A DNA stretch of 23,302 nt from a virus: the IMG/VR virus record IMGVR_UViG_3300031645_000017, positions 1 through 23,302 of that record; one strand, given 5' to 3'. Positions 1-6,557 of the stretch are shown piece after piece (position 1 is the first letter of the stretch; every line of letters starts with the position of its first letter). The translations under genes were made by a program, and so were the position numbers. Under the pieces are notes generated by a model, which did not search any database, had not been told where the DNA came from, and saw only the letters and a list, made by a program, of their open reading frames with translations.

Positions 1-123
1 CCTTTCCTTCATTGAGCCAAGCCAAGATTCCATTCCCCGATTCAAACTTTGGAGGCCTTCGCTTAAAGCTCCCCTATTTTGTCGCTGTGAACTCTCTGCT
101 AAACCAGCTAACGATCCTATCAT
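1..123 (-). CDS. Start of an unidentified late protein (truncated by window edge)
   Basis: The last gene of the minus-strand operon in this window enters it with 41 codons and no stop, beginning MIGSLAGLAESSQRQ. The ATG is at 123-121 and follows a GAGGTG ribosome site by about six bases and the upstream TAA (140-142) by 16 bases, so the start is well supported. The visible part is Gly/Ser/Gln-rich with short hydrophobic stretches. This resembles the N-termini of podoviral internal or ejection proteins, and the position after two large proteins of that kind fits. No domain can be assigned from 41 residues, and it could equally be another tail protein. Confidence 0.6.
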   Translation of the reverse strand, partial: MIGSLAGLAESSQRQNRGALSEGLQSLNRGMESWLGSMKER

Positions 124-139
124 AATACACCTCTACTTA

Positions 140-2824
140 TTACATCCAGGGACTTCCGAAACCAGCATAGGGTGAAGTACCACTACTATTTACCCCCCCC
201 CACCATCCCTGATTTTGTCCAAAGTCCCATACGTTTAGACCTGTTTGCAAAGCTCCAAGTCCTGATCCTGCTATATTTAACCAGTCACCTACCTGACCAG
301 ACACTGGTTGACCTGGAACCTGTACACTTGCATCTGTAGTCTGCGAAGGAACACCATAAGCCAACCTCTGCATATCCATTCCGGCCTTTGCAAGACTATC
401 TGCATAGCGCATAAAAGCCGTGTATGGGGTATTCTGTTGAGCGTAATCTTGCTGTGCCTGGGGAGCCAACATATTAGCGCTTAAGCGTTGCTGCTCAGCA
501 GCCATGCCGCCACCCATCATTACGTTGCCTACTGGCTTTCCACCAAAAGAAATATTAATCGGATTGGCTTTAGCTGCATCTATAGCTTGATTATATGGTT
601 GGACATTTTGTTGTATAGCATCTACATATTGCTGGTTTTGGGCATCACGGTATTGCTGTTCTCCGGCTAATGCCTGCGCTAAATAGGACGCTTGACCTGC
701 ACCCGGACTTCCAAAAACATTATCCAAATACATTTCCCAAACAGCCGCTCCGCCCGCCGGCAGAGGACCAGGCGCTTGTATTTGAGTTTGAGTTCCTTCG
801 GTATCGCCGCTCATATTATTACCTCCGATTGACCCTATTCCGGACAACGTGCCCAGAGACGAGGGTTGCTGTGTTCCTCCCAAAAAATCCGTTTGTGGTT
901 GTGCTCCGTCAGCTATTTCCGACAAGGAAAGCGCCGGAGGTTGTTGAGCGGTGGGTTGGTGGCCCAAAATATTCTGCGGTAGCAACATACTTGCATCCGT
1001 AGCCGCAGGCTGTTCCGTGGGTTGTTCGGCCTGCCCTGGCAATAATGTACCGGTATCGCTAGGGGGTTGCTGCTGTGGCGGGGCGAGGTCTCCGTTGGTA
1101 GCAGGCAAAGAGGGAATTGATGGTTCCCTTGGCAATAATGTACCGGCATCGCCGGGGGGCTGCTGTTGTATATTTCCCGCAAAGGGTGGTTGATCTGACA
1201 ATAAAGGAGCATAAGCCTCGTTTGGGACGACTTGGGAACTACCAAAATCAATAGTCAGGGAATCGCCTTCTTTATAGCTTAATGAGCCGACATCATCGTA
1301 AAAACCACCAACAGTTCCCAGATAGTTACCTTCCAAATCGTAAGTATGTCCTCTGCGGGTATCTACATAACCAATTAATTGATCGTTTGCATAAAGTTCT
1401 CCCTGGGGGTGTCCAGGAGTAAAAGAATTTGAGTAGGGCGCGCTCCCAGTTTGTTCCCGTTGCCATTGATGGAATTGCTTATATGCCCCATTTTGCACAA
1501 ACTGGCCGTAATATTTCCCGCTCTGGCCTTCATCAAACGTAATTCCATAATTATCTAACCACCATTTGTCCCAATCTTCTGGCGTTCCTCCGCGAGTATC
1601 TTCTTTAATGTTGCGGACACTGATATCATTCCTTGGCCTATTTAAGCTAATGCTGCCAGGCAAACCCAAAATAGAAGTCTCTTCACTGTCCATAAAAGCA
1701 GGTGCATGGATATCAGTTAATTCCCCCCCCTGCGGCTCCCTGTTCAACTTTCCAGTCAGAATAGGGTCAACAGTGCCATCATCGTTTATTGCAGATGTTT
1801 TTGAACTGCAAACGAAAGAGTTTACATTGTTACCGTCTTCACTAAGATTTCCTATAATTTGACCGCCCGAATTAAATACCATTCCAGATTCATCAGCCCA
1901 ATATCGTTTTCCGGCTAAAGTGACCGGCGTGAAATCCCCTTGTGACTGTGGTACTTGACCAGACGGAACGAGTACCTGGTTATAAATTTGAGCTTGCAAT
2001 GAAGGCACATTGTAATATACAAATGGTTTCCATTTGTATCTATTACTTCCAAATTTAGGAGGTTTCGGTTTATATATAAGTGGGTCGAATTCTTCCCATC
2101 CTATATTGTCAAGTGTGGCGATTGCTTCTTTTTCTTTCCCCTGGCGAAAAAGTTTACGAAATTCTGTTTCTGGTATATCTGCAGGCTGATCTCCATGCAG
2201 ACGTTCATTCGTGCATTGTTCTAATTTATTGGTTCCAGGGTTATACCTGAGGAGAACACGAGCTTGATTTTGTCCTGTGTCCTGTAAGTAATAATTTCCT
2301 TCATTGTCAATATGTATTGTTTCTAACTCAGGATTACGCCATGAAACGCGGGGCTTTAGATTTTTTGCCCACTTTTTCTGTGCGTGCTTCGACATGAAAT
2401 GACTAAAAATTCCCATTCCCACGCCAACAACAATAGCCGCAGGATTACCTGTTGCTGCCCATACTGCCATTCCTCCAAGATCGAACGCAGTTCGGCCAGA
2501 CGGGTCTTTTGCAAAGTTGTAAGCTGCAAGACCGGTGCCTACCCACGGAATCCATTCACCGACAGAACTTGCACCAGCCAATCCCGCCCCTTCGGCAGCC
2601 TGATTTGCATATTGAGTTGCGGCAGTTCCGGAAAGGCCCATTTCTGCTGCTTCTTGAAGTCCTTGCTGAAAGGCCCGTTGTATTAGTACGGTATTGGCAG
2701 TGTTATAAGCACCTAATCCTTGCTGTACTCCGGCAGCGACTTGACCCGGATCTCCTTCGTCAAAACCTTGATAGATATCCAACCCGCTCTGGGCACCGCC
2801 TAAACCAACGTTTGCTATACCCAT
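140..2824 (-). CDS. Large virion protein, probable internal/ejection protein (894 aa)
   Basis: I do not recognise a named family. The N-terminus (1-100) is Gly/Ala/Gln-rich. Residues about 88-143 contain a Gly/Ala-rich hydrophobic stretch (core AAIVVGVGMGIF at 129-140) long enough for a membrane segment, followed by a basic patch (146-160, KHAQKKWAKNLKPR). The middle (160-530) is beta-like with short tyrosine/glycine repeats. Residues 475-508 resemble the module found in the next two upstream genes. Residues 548-630 are a disordered Pro/Gln linker with the element QQPPxDxGTLLP repeated. The C-terminus is Gln/Ala-rich helix. ATG at 2824 follows an AGAGGA site. Late position, low complexity and a membrane-like segment suggest a protein injected with the DNA to form a channel, as known for podoviral ejection proteins. 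That role is inferred from architecture and position only. Confidence 0.65.
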   Translation of the reverse strand: MGIANVGLGGAQSGLDIYQGFDEGDPGQVAAGVQQGLGAYNTANTVLIQRAFQQGLQEAAEMGLSGTAATQYANQAAEGAGLAGASSVGEWIPWVGTGLAAYNFAKDPSGRTAFDLGGMAVWAATGNPAAIVVGVGMGIFSHFMSKHAQKKWAKNLKPRVSWRNPELETIHIDNEGNYYLQDTGQNQARVLLRYNPGTNKLEQCTNERLHGDQPADIPETEFRKLFRQGKEKEAIATLDNIGWEEFDPLIYKPKPPKFGSNRYKWKPFVYYNVPSLQAQIYNQVLVPSGQVPQSQGDFTPVTLAGKRYWADESGMVFNSGGQIIGNLSEDGNNVNSFVCSSKTSAINDDGTVDPILTGKLNREPQGGELTDIHAPAFMDSEETSILGLPGSISLNRPRNDISVRNIKEDTRGGTPEDWDKWWLDNYGITFDEGQSGKYYGQFVQNGAYKQFHQWQREQTGSAPYSNSFTPGHPQGELYANDQLIGYVDTRRGHTYDLEGNYLGTVGGFYDDVGSLSYKEGDSLTIDFGSSQVVPNEAYAPLLSDQPPFAGNIQQQPPGDAGTLLPREPSIPSLPATNGDLAPPQQQPPSDTGTLLPGQAEQPTEQPAATDASMLLPQNILGHQPTAQQPPALSLSEIADGAQPQTDFLGGTQQPSSLGTLSGIGSIGGNNMSGDTEGTQTQIQAPGPLPAGGAAVWEMYLDNVFGSPGAGQASYLAQALAGEQQYRDAQNQQYVDAIQQNVQPYNQAIDAAKANPINISFGGKPVGNVMMGGGMAAEQQRLSANMLAPQAQQDYAQQNTPYTAFMRYADSLAKAGMDMQRLAYGVPSQTTDASVQVPGQPVSGQVGDWLNIAGSGLGALQTGLNVWDFGQNQGWWGGVNSSGTSPYAGFGSPWM

Positions 2825-2859
2825 TTATCGAAGTCCTCTTTTTTGGTTAAGTACCATTT

Positions 2860-4515
2860 TTAGGCACCCGGATTTCCATATTGAGCCATGTAAGGCAAAG
2901 CATTATAAACCATTTGATAGGGAGCCAAAGGATTGCGGCTTTCTGACTGAGAACCACTTGTCTGCGTTGTGTAGCTGCCCAAATTGCTGGCAAGCCCACC
3001 AAGCGTTGCAGGATAAGAGGTTTGATATGCTGCTTGCTGGCTTGCAAGTTGTCCCAATGCTCCTGCCTGTTGCCCTGCAAGTGAAGCTTGTTGAGGCAAA
3101 ATGCTTCGATATGCCGTATTGGCTGCATTAGCCAAGACTCCCTGCCCAGTAGTTGAATTAATCATATTCTTGGATGCAAGCTGATTTAATCCCCCCTGCA
3201 ACGCTGGTTGTAATTGTTGTTGGTATATAGTGGGCAAATAGTTCTGGGCCTTCTCGTACCCCTGGTTGATTTGCTGTCCCGCCGTATCGTATGACCCAGA
3301 GATTAAAGACTGAAATGCTTCAGGCGTCATGCTCTCTTGTAACTGAGACATCCATCCGGCAATAGTAGGGGCATATTGTTGCCCCATTCCAGAATATGAT
3401 GATCCTTGCGAACCAGATGTAGACCAGGGGCCTTCAACACCAGATACATCAGGAAGATTAAAGGCTGATCCCTCCTGGGACGATGCTTGGCCTGACGGAC
3501 CAGAACCTGCTTCTACAGTTCCATCAAGGTGGGTAAACCCAAGCTGTCCATTTTGCCCAGCCGCTATGTCACCAATATGATCACCACCTAAACCATAACA
3601 TTGACCTGTCTTGAGGTTCACTCTACCTGATACTTGACCATTAAGAAGTATATTCCCGTCAACATCAATATCAAAAGAACTATTTTGGAAATCATAATGC
3701 CCAGGGTTAACTATAGGTTCTTGATTTGGCACCGGGTAGGCACCACCATGCATGGGGCCTTCACCAGATGGCCCACCTCTTGCTTGAAGGAGGGCGCGCC
3801 TTATGGCATTAGTGTGAGAATTATCAGATCTTATAGGTTCTTGATTTGGCACCGGATAGGGGCCACCAGAAAAGGGGCCTTCAAAGGGTGCGCGGCCACC
3901 GTCCCCACTGTAAGGGTTATAAGATACTACAGGTTCTTGGGGATAGAAGGGGCCACCACCGTCCCCACTGTAAGGGCTATGAGATAGTATAGGTTCTTGA
4001 TTTTGAACGGGATAGAGGGGGCCACCTTGCATGGGGCCTTCACCAGAGGGCCGACCTTTTGCTTGAGGGAGTGCGCGGCTCATGGCATTAATGGGAGAGC
4101 TATCAGATATTATAGGTTCTTGATCTGGCACCGGATAAGGGCCACCAGAAAAGGGGCCTTCAAAGGGTGCGCGGCCACCGTCCCCACTGTAAGGGTTATA
4201 AGATACTACAGGTTCTTGATTTTGAAGGGGGGGGTCACTATAAGTTTGTAACGGACCAGAACCTGCTTCTACAGTTCCATCAAGGTGGGTGAACCCAAGC
4301 TGTCCATAATGCCCAGCCGCTATGTCACCAATATGATCACCACCTAAACCATAACATTGACCTGTCTTGAGGTTCACTCTACCTGATACTTGACCATTAA
4401 GAAGTATATTCCCGTCAACATCAATATCAAAAGAACTATTTTGGAAATCATAATGCCCAGGGTTAATTATTCGATTTTGATTACTTTCATTTCTTCCAAT
4501 TCCTGTCCAGGCCAT
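2860..4515 (-). CDS. Repeat-built virion protein with duplicated 72-aa module (551 aa)
   Basis: The protein has three zones. Residues 17-88 and about 269-340 are two almost identical copies of a beta-type module with the core CYGLGGDHIG. Between them lies a disordered Pro/Gly-rich zone made of repeats such as NQEPVVSYNPYSGDGG and APFEGPFSGGPYPVP. Residues about 360-551 form a Gln/Ala/Gly-rich helical tail (for example NQLASKNMINSTTGQG) of a type common in phage proteins located beside ejection genes. The start ATG follows a strong AAGGAG site. The upstream neighbour, the deacetylase, has a diverged copy of the same module inserted between its catalytic motifs. I infer a virion or tail-associated protein in which the module serves binding or docking. 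No enzyme motif is visible, and the function is unknown. Confidence 0.65.
   Translation of the reverse strand: MAWTGIGRNESNQNRIINPGHYDFQNSSFDIDVDGNILLNGQVSGRVNLKTGQCYGLGGDHIGDIAAGHYGQLGFTHLDGTVEAGSGPLQTYSDPPLQNQEPVVSYNPYSGDGGRAPFEGPFSGGPYPVPDQEPIISDSSPINAMSRALPQAKGRPSGEGPMQGGPLYPVQNQEPILSHSPYSGDGGGPFYPQEPVVSYNPYSGDGGRAPFEGPFSGGPYPVPNQEPIRSDNSHTNAIRRALLQARGGPSGEGPMHGGAYPVPNQEPIVNPGHYDFQNSSFDIDVDGNILLNGQVSGRVNLKTGQCYGLGGDHIGDIAAGQNGQLGFTHLDGTVEAGSGPSGQASSQEGSAFNLPDVSGVEGPWSTSGSQGSSYSGMGQQYAPTIAGWMSQLQESMTPEAFQSLISGSYDTAGQQINQGYEKAQNYLPTIYQQQLQPALQGGLNQLASKNMINSTTGQGVLANAANTAYRSILPQQASLAGQQAGALGQLASQQAAYQTSYPATLGGLASNLGSYTTQTSGSQSESRNPLAPYQMVYNALPYMAQYGNPGA
3495..3710 (-). repeat. 216-bp direct repeat, copy B (module B of the 551-aa protein)
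   Basis: This segment matches 4251-4466 with only a few substitutions (for example ggtaaaccc against ggtgaaccc, ccattttgc against ccataatgc) and no length change. It encodes one complete 72-aa module in frame. Near-identity at DNA level indicates recent duplication or gene conversion. Confidence 0.95.
3832..3939 (-). repeat. 108-bp direct repeat, inner copy 1
   Basis: It matches 4111-4218 with two visible differences and encodes 36 residues of the Pro/Gly-rich linker, including GRAPFEGPFSGGPYPVP. The flanking GEGPM-type segments are also partly repeated, so the linker grew by duplication of a larger cassette. Confidence 0.9.
4111..4218 (-). repeat. 108-bp direct repeat, inner copy 2
   Basis: This is the partner of 3832-3939, in the same reading frame of the 551-aa gene. 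Both copies lie inside the pair of 216-bp repeats, which gives a nested duplication. Confidence 0.9.
4251..4466 (-). repeat. 216-bp direct repeat, copy A (module A of the 551-aa protein)
   Basis: This is the partner of 3495-3710, offset by exactly 756 bp, which is a whole number of codons. It encodes residues 17-88 of the protein. Confidence 0.95.
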
Positions 4516-4546
4516 GATTATTTACTCCTTTTATGTTCTATTTCTT

Positions 4547-5581
4547 TTAAATAACAGGAACACTTTTTATTAATTCCTGAATCACTAAGTTATCCAAGGT
4601 ATAGTCAACCCCACCAGAAACAGCCAAAACATACTGCTGATTTCCTTGAGGACGATCATTTGCATCTCCCCAAGTCCAAAAACCAATAGAATAATCAGGA
4701 TACCAGGGCAATGTCCTTGCTCTCTCAGTTTCTTCTAAAAAGACATTCCTGAGTTGTTTATAGAGAGAACTTTGATAATATCCCCATTTATCAGCCATAC
4801 CAGAAAGATCGGCACCTGTATAGGTCAAATATCCACCTGCATCTCGAACCACAACAATATTAGGTATCCAAACATCTTTTCCGTATCGTGTCGCAAGTTG
4901 TCTGACTACATTGCTGACCATTCGGTGATGTTCATGCCCATACTCTCCCCAGGGATTATGAGTATAGATTGTGTCAACTTCGGGATCGGCGATTATGTCC
5001 CTCAAGAGCTTTTTTAAGATTATTTCATTTGTTCGCTCTTTATGAAACCTTCCTGTTTCAACTGGACCGCCACCAGGGATATGTGTAAACTGAATCTCTC
5101 CTGATGGGTTTCCCGACATCGTGCCGATAAAATCTCCGCCCAGGCCATAGCATTTGCCTGTGCTGAGTTCTACTGTTGCGGCTTTTTCTCCATCGACATA
5201 AATAAAGCCATTACTTGCAAGAACGTACGTCCCTGATTCAAAGATGTAATCACCAGGAACAAGCTCTCCTGATTCAGCACAAGGGCCGATTTCTCTATTA
5301 AGGAAGTTATCACAATATGGCCCGACCTCCATTATCCCTCTGGTAGGACACCACGTACCAGAGAAGTGCTTAGAGAGTTCGGTTGCTATATTACAGTGTC
5401 CATAAGTCATAGGTACTGCTGCAACATAAACTTTGTCGAATTGCTCAAGAAACGGTAGCATCCAGATGACCTCATCGTCGAGATGAGCAATAATCACAAT
5501 AGATTGAGCTTGCGCTTGTATTGAAGAACTCATAAGTAAAACCACCAAACTTACAAAAAGTATTTTAATCTTTTTTTTCAT
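4547..5581 (-). CDS. Secreted PIG-L/LmbE-family deacetylase with inserted module
   Basis: The N-terminus is a clear Sec signal peptide: a KKKIK start, a hydrophobic core to about residue 20, and a likely cut after IQAQA (25). Residues 32-37 read AHLDDE, the zinc and acid motif of the GlcNAc-PI/LmbE de-N-acetylase family (usually AHPDDE). Residues 207-219 (THNPWGEYGHEHH) hold the second histidine motif, so H33, D36 and H219 are the expected metal ligands. By family knowledge it should remove N-acetyl groups from an amino sugar, outside the cytoplasm. Residues about 108-178 are an insertion between the two motifs with the core CYGLGGDFIG, shared with the adjacent 551-aa protein. The ATG overlaps the end of a broken upstream frame by four bases (ATGA). 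The real substrate (capsule, LPS or peptidoglycan) is unknown. Confidence 0.85.
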   Translation of the reverse strand: MKKKIKILFVSLVVLLMSSSIQAQAQSIVIIAHLDDEVIWMLPFLEQFDKVYVAAVPMTYGHCNIATELSKHFSGTWCPTRGIMEVGPYCDNFLNREIGPCAESGELVPGDYIFESGTYVLASNGFIYVDGEKAATVELSTGKCYGLGGDFIGTMSGNPSGEIQFTHIPGGGPVETGRFHKERTNEIILKKLLRDIIADPEVDTIYTHNPWGEYGHEHHRMVSNVVRQLATRYGKDVWIPNIVVVRDAGGYLTYTGADLSGMADKWGYYQSSLYKQLRNVFLEETERARTLPWYPDYSIGFWTWGDANDRPQGNQQYVLAVSGGVDYTLDNLVIQELIKSVPVI

Positions 5582-5718
5582 TCTTTAATTCCTGAATCAT
5601 TTCTTCGACAAATTCCATGATCAAGATTTTCCAAGAATCCACCAAATCCAGCAATGATTTCTTTACTTAGGCGATTGCCTCGGTTTTCAGCCCAGTAGAC
5701 ATATTTGCTCTTGCATTG
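5578..5718 (-). pseudogene. Broken paralogue of the 75-aa protein encoded at 8265-8492
   Basis: A frame without a start codon opens after a TAA at 5719-5721 and runs 46 codons to a TGA at 5578-5580. Its middle (AENRGNRLSKEIIAGFGGF, then LENL) is identical to part of the 75-aa protein. After LENL this copy loses the similarity in frame, while the neighbouring frame continues with IMEFVEEMIQELKNEKKD, which resembles the other protein's VMEILEEELSKKK. The copy therefore carries at least one frameshift in addition to a lost 5' end. A second joint lies upstream, where the small frame at 5667-5762 runs into it out of frame. A sequencing error could explain the frameshift but not the missing start. 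Confidence 0.7.
5633..5691 (-). repeat. 59-bp perfect direct repeat, copy 1
   Basis: These 59 bases are identical to 8359-8417. Weaker similarity extends about 20 bases leftwards, into the frameshift point. This is the DNA basis for the broken paralogue. Confidence 0.95.
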
Positions 5719-5762
5719 TTATCAAAGTTATAAGTACCAGCTGGGAGGGGTAAATTGCCCAT
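5667..5762 (-). CDS. 31-codon frame fused to the broken paralogue; likely truncated gene
   Basis: An ATG at 5762-5760 follows a strong TAAGGAG site by seven bases. The frame encodes MGNLPLPAGTYNFDNNARAN, then MSTGLKTEAIA and TAA. The last ten or so codons are the duplicated 59-bp segment read in a different frame from the intact paralogue, so this protein's natural C-terminus is probably lost. The N-terminus looks like the beginning of a small beta-rich phage structural protein similar in size to its upstream neighbours. It is probably translated, given its ribosome site, but a function in this state is doubtful. Confidence 0.45.
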   Translation of the reverse strand: MGNLPLPAGTYNFDNNARANMSTGLKTEAIA

Positions 5763-5774
5763 AATTTTTACTCC

Positions 5775-6128
5775 TTACGATACGGCTTCATAATTTTCCA
5801 ACACAATATAACACCGCCCCCTAAGTGGCAAGCCGTTTCCGAAAGTGCTGTTATATGTGCCCTTGACAATAAAAATTCTCCTAACAACCTCAAATTGGGT
5901 CTCCCCGGCCTGGATTGCACAGTCATCACCGGAGAGAACTACATCCTCCGAGGCAGTCGGTGAAGCTATCGCAACCTCATCTCTACTATTGATTGTCGTG
6001 CCGCTTGCATCAGTAAGCGTCCAGTTGAGAGTTTCGGGAGCCTTGGTACTCCCATCTTCATCAGTGGTGGCAATATTAACAACATAAGTGCCACCTTCAT
6101 CCGCGTGAACAGATAATACAGTTGCCAT
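5775..6128 (-). CDS. Small beta-rich phage structural protein (117 aa)
   Basis: I chose the ATG at 6128 (MATVLSVHADEGGTYVV) because a GAAGG site sits about eight bases upstream. The longer frame would need a TTG at 6143 with no ribosome site. The sequence is rich in Thr, Val and Asp, with alternating hydrophobic residues typical of an immunoglobulin-like or jelly-roll beta fold, and there is no signal peptide or enzyme motif. It stands between the tail adhesin genes and the deacetylase, starting 12 bases after the stop of a similar-sized structural protein. I infer a minor virion or tail component. The exact role is unknown. Confidence 0.7.
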   Translation of the reverse strand: MATVLSVHADEGGTYVVNIATTDEDGSTKAPETLNWTLTDASGTTINSRDEVAIASPTASEDVVLSGDDCAIQAGETQFEVVRRIFIVKGTYNSTFGNGLPLRGRCYIVLENYEAVS

Positions 6129-6139
6129 GATATATACCT

Positions 6140-6544
6140 TCAAGCAAGAGTAAGTATGTTTGCACCAAAGTCGAGCTTGAGAGTTTCCCCATCTGCTACC
6201 GTTATCGAGGAGCCATAATCATGCCAGCAAACCAATTCGTCATTTGTCGCTGTGTTATCATAGATTGTCACATAGCGAAATGGTCCTATACTACCACCAG
6301 ATGCAGTCAGGGTTAAGTCTGTTAAGACAAGAGCATAGGTTCCTGCAGTTTGTGCTGAAGAGACAGTAGCAATATCTCGTGTCGAGCAAAACGTGTAAGC
6401 CACCTCGGTAAGATCAGCCAATACAGTATTGGTAGCTACTGGAGCGACATTGCTCAGAGCCACCACAAGCTGATCTGCTCCGAGGTCATGCTTCTTTTCT
6501 GCTATAGCCTCTACAAAAGATTGAAATTTATTGAAAGTTGCCAT
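6140..6544 (-). CDS. Phage structural protein of a common tail-associated type (134 aa)
   Basis: The ATG at 6544 (MATFNKFQSFVEAIAEKKHD) has an AAGGAG site at good distance. A TTG two codons upstream is less likely. The pattern of an N-terminal helix with FVEAIAEK, then APVATNTVLADLTE, then LTASGGSIGPFRYV and a final WHDYGSSITVADGETL, is one I associate with small structural proteins found in many phages next to tail-fibre genes. The second half is beta-rich. It follows the large DUF2341/LamG adhesin by 13 bases and probably acts with it at the tail tip or on the capsid surface. The family resemblance is from memory and the role is inferred. Confidence 0.75.
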   Translation of the reverse strand: MATFNKFQSFVEAIAEKKHDLGADQLVVALSNVAPVATNTVLADLTEVAYTFCSTRDIATVSSAQTAGTYALVLTDLTLTASGGSIGPFRYVTIYDNTATNDELVCWHDYGSSITVADGETLKLDFGANILTLA

Positions 6545-6557
6545 AATCAAACTCCTT

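Noticed and set aside
913-1251. Second minus-strand frame of 112 aa within the 894-aa gene
   Set aside because: It overlaps completely the Pro/Gln linker of the larger gene and has no ribosome site or protein-like domain.
3634-4251. Plus-strand frames with repeated motifs
   Set aside because: Antisense shadows of the duplicated 551-aa gene; repeats in DNA give repeats in every frame.
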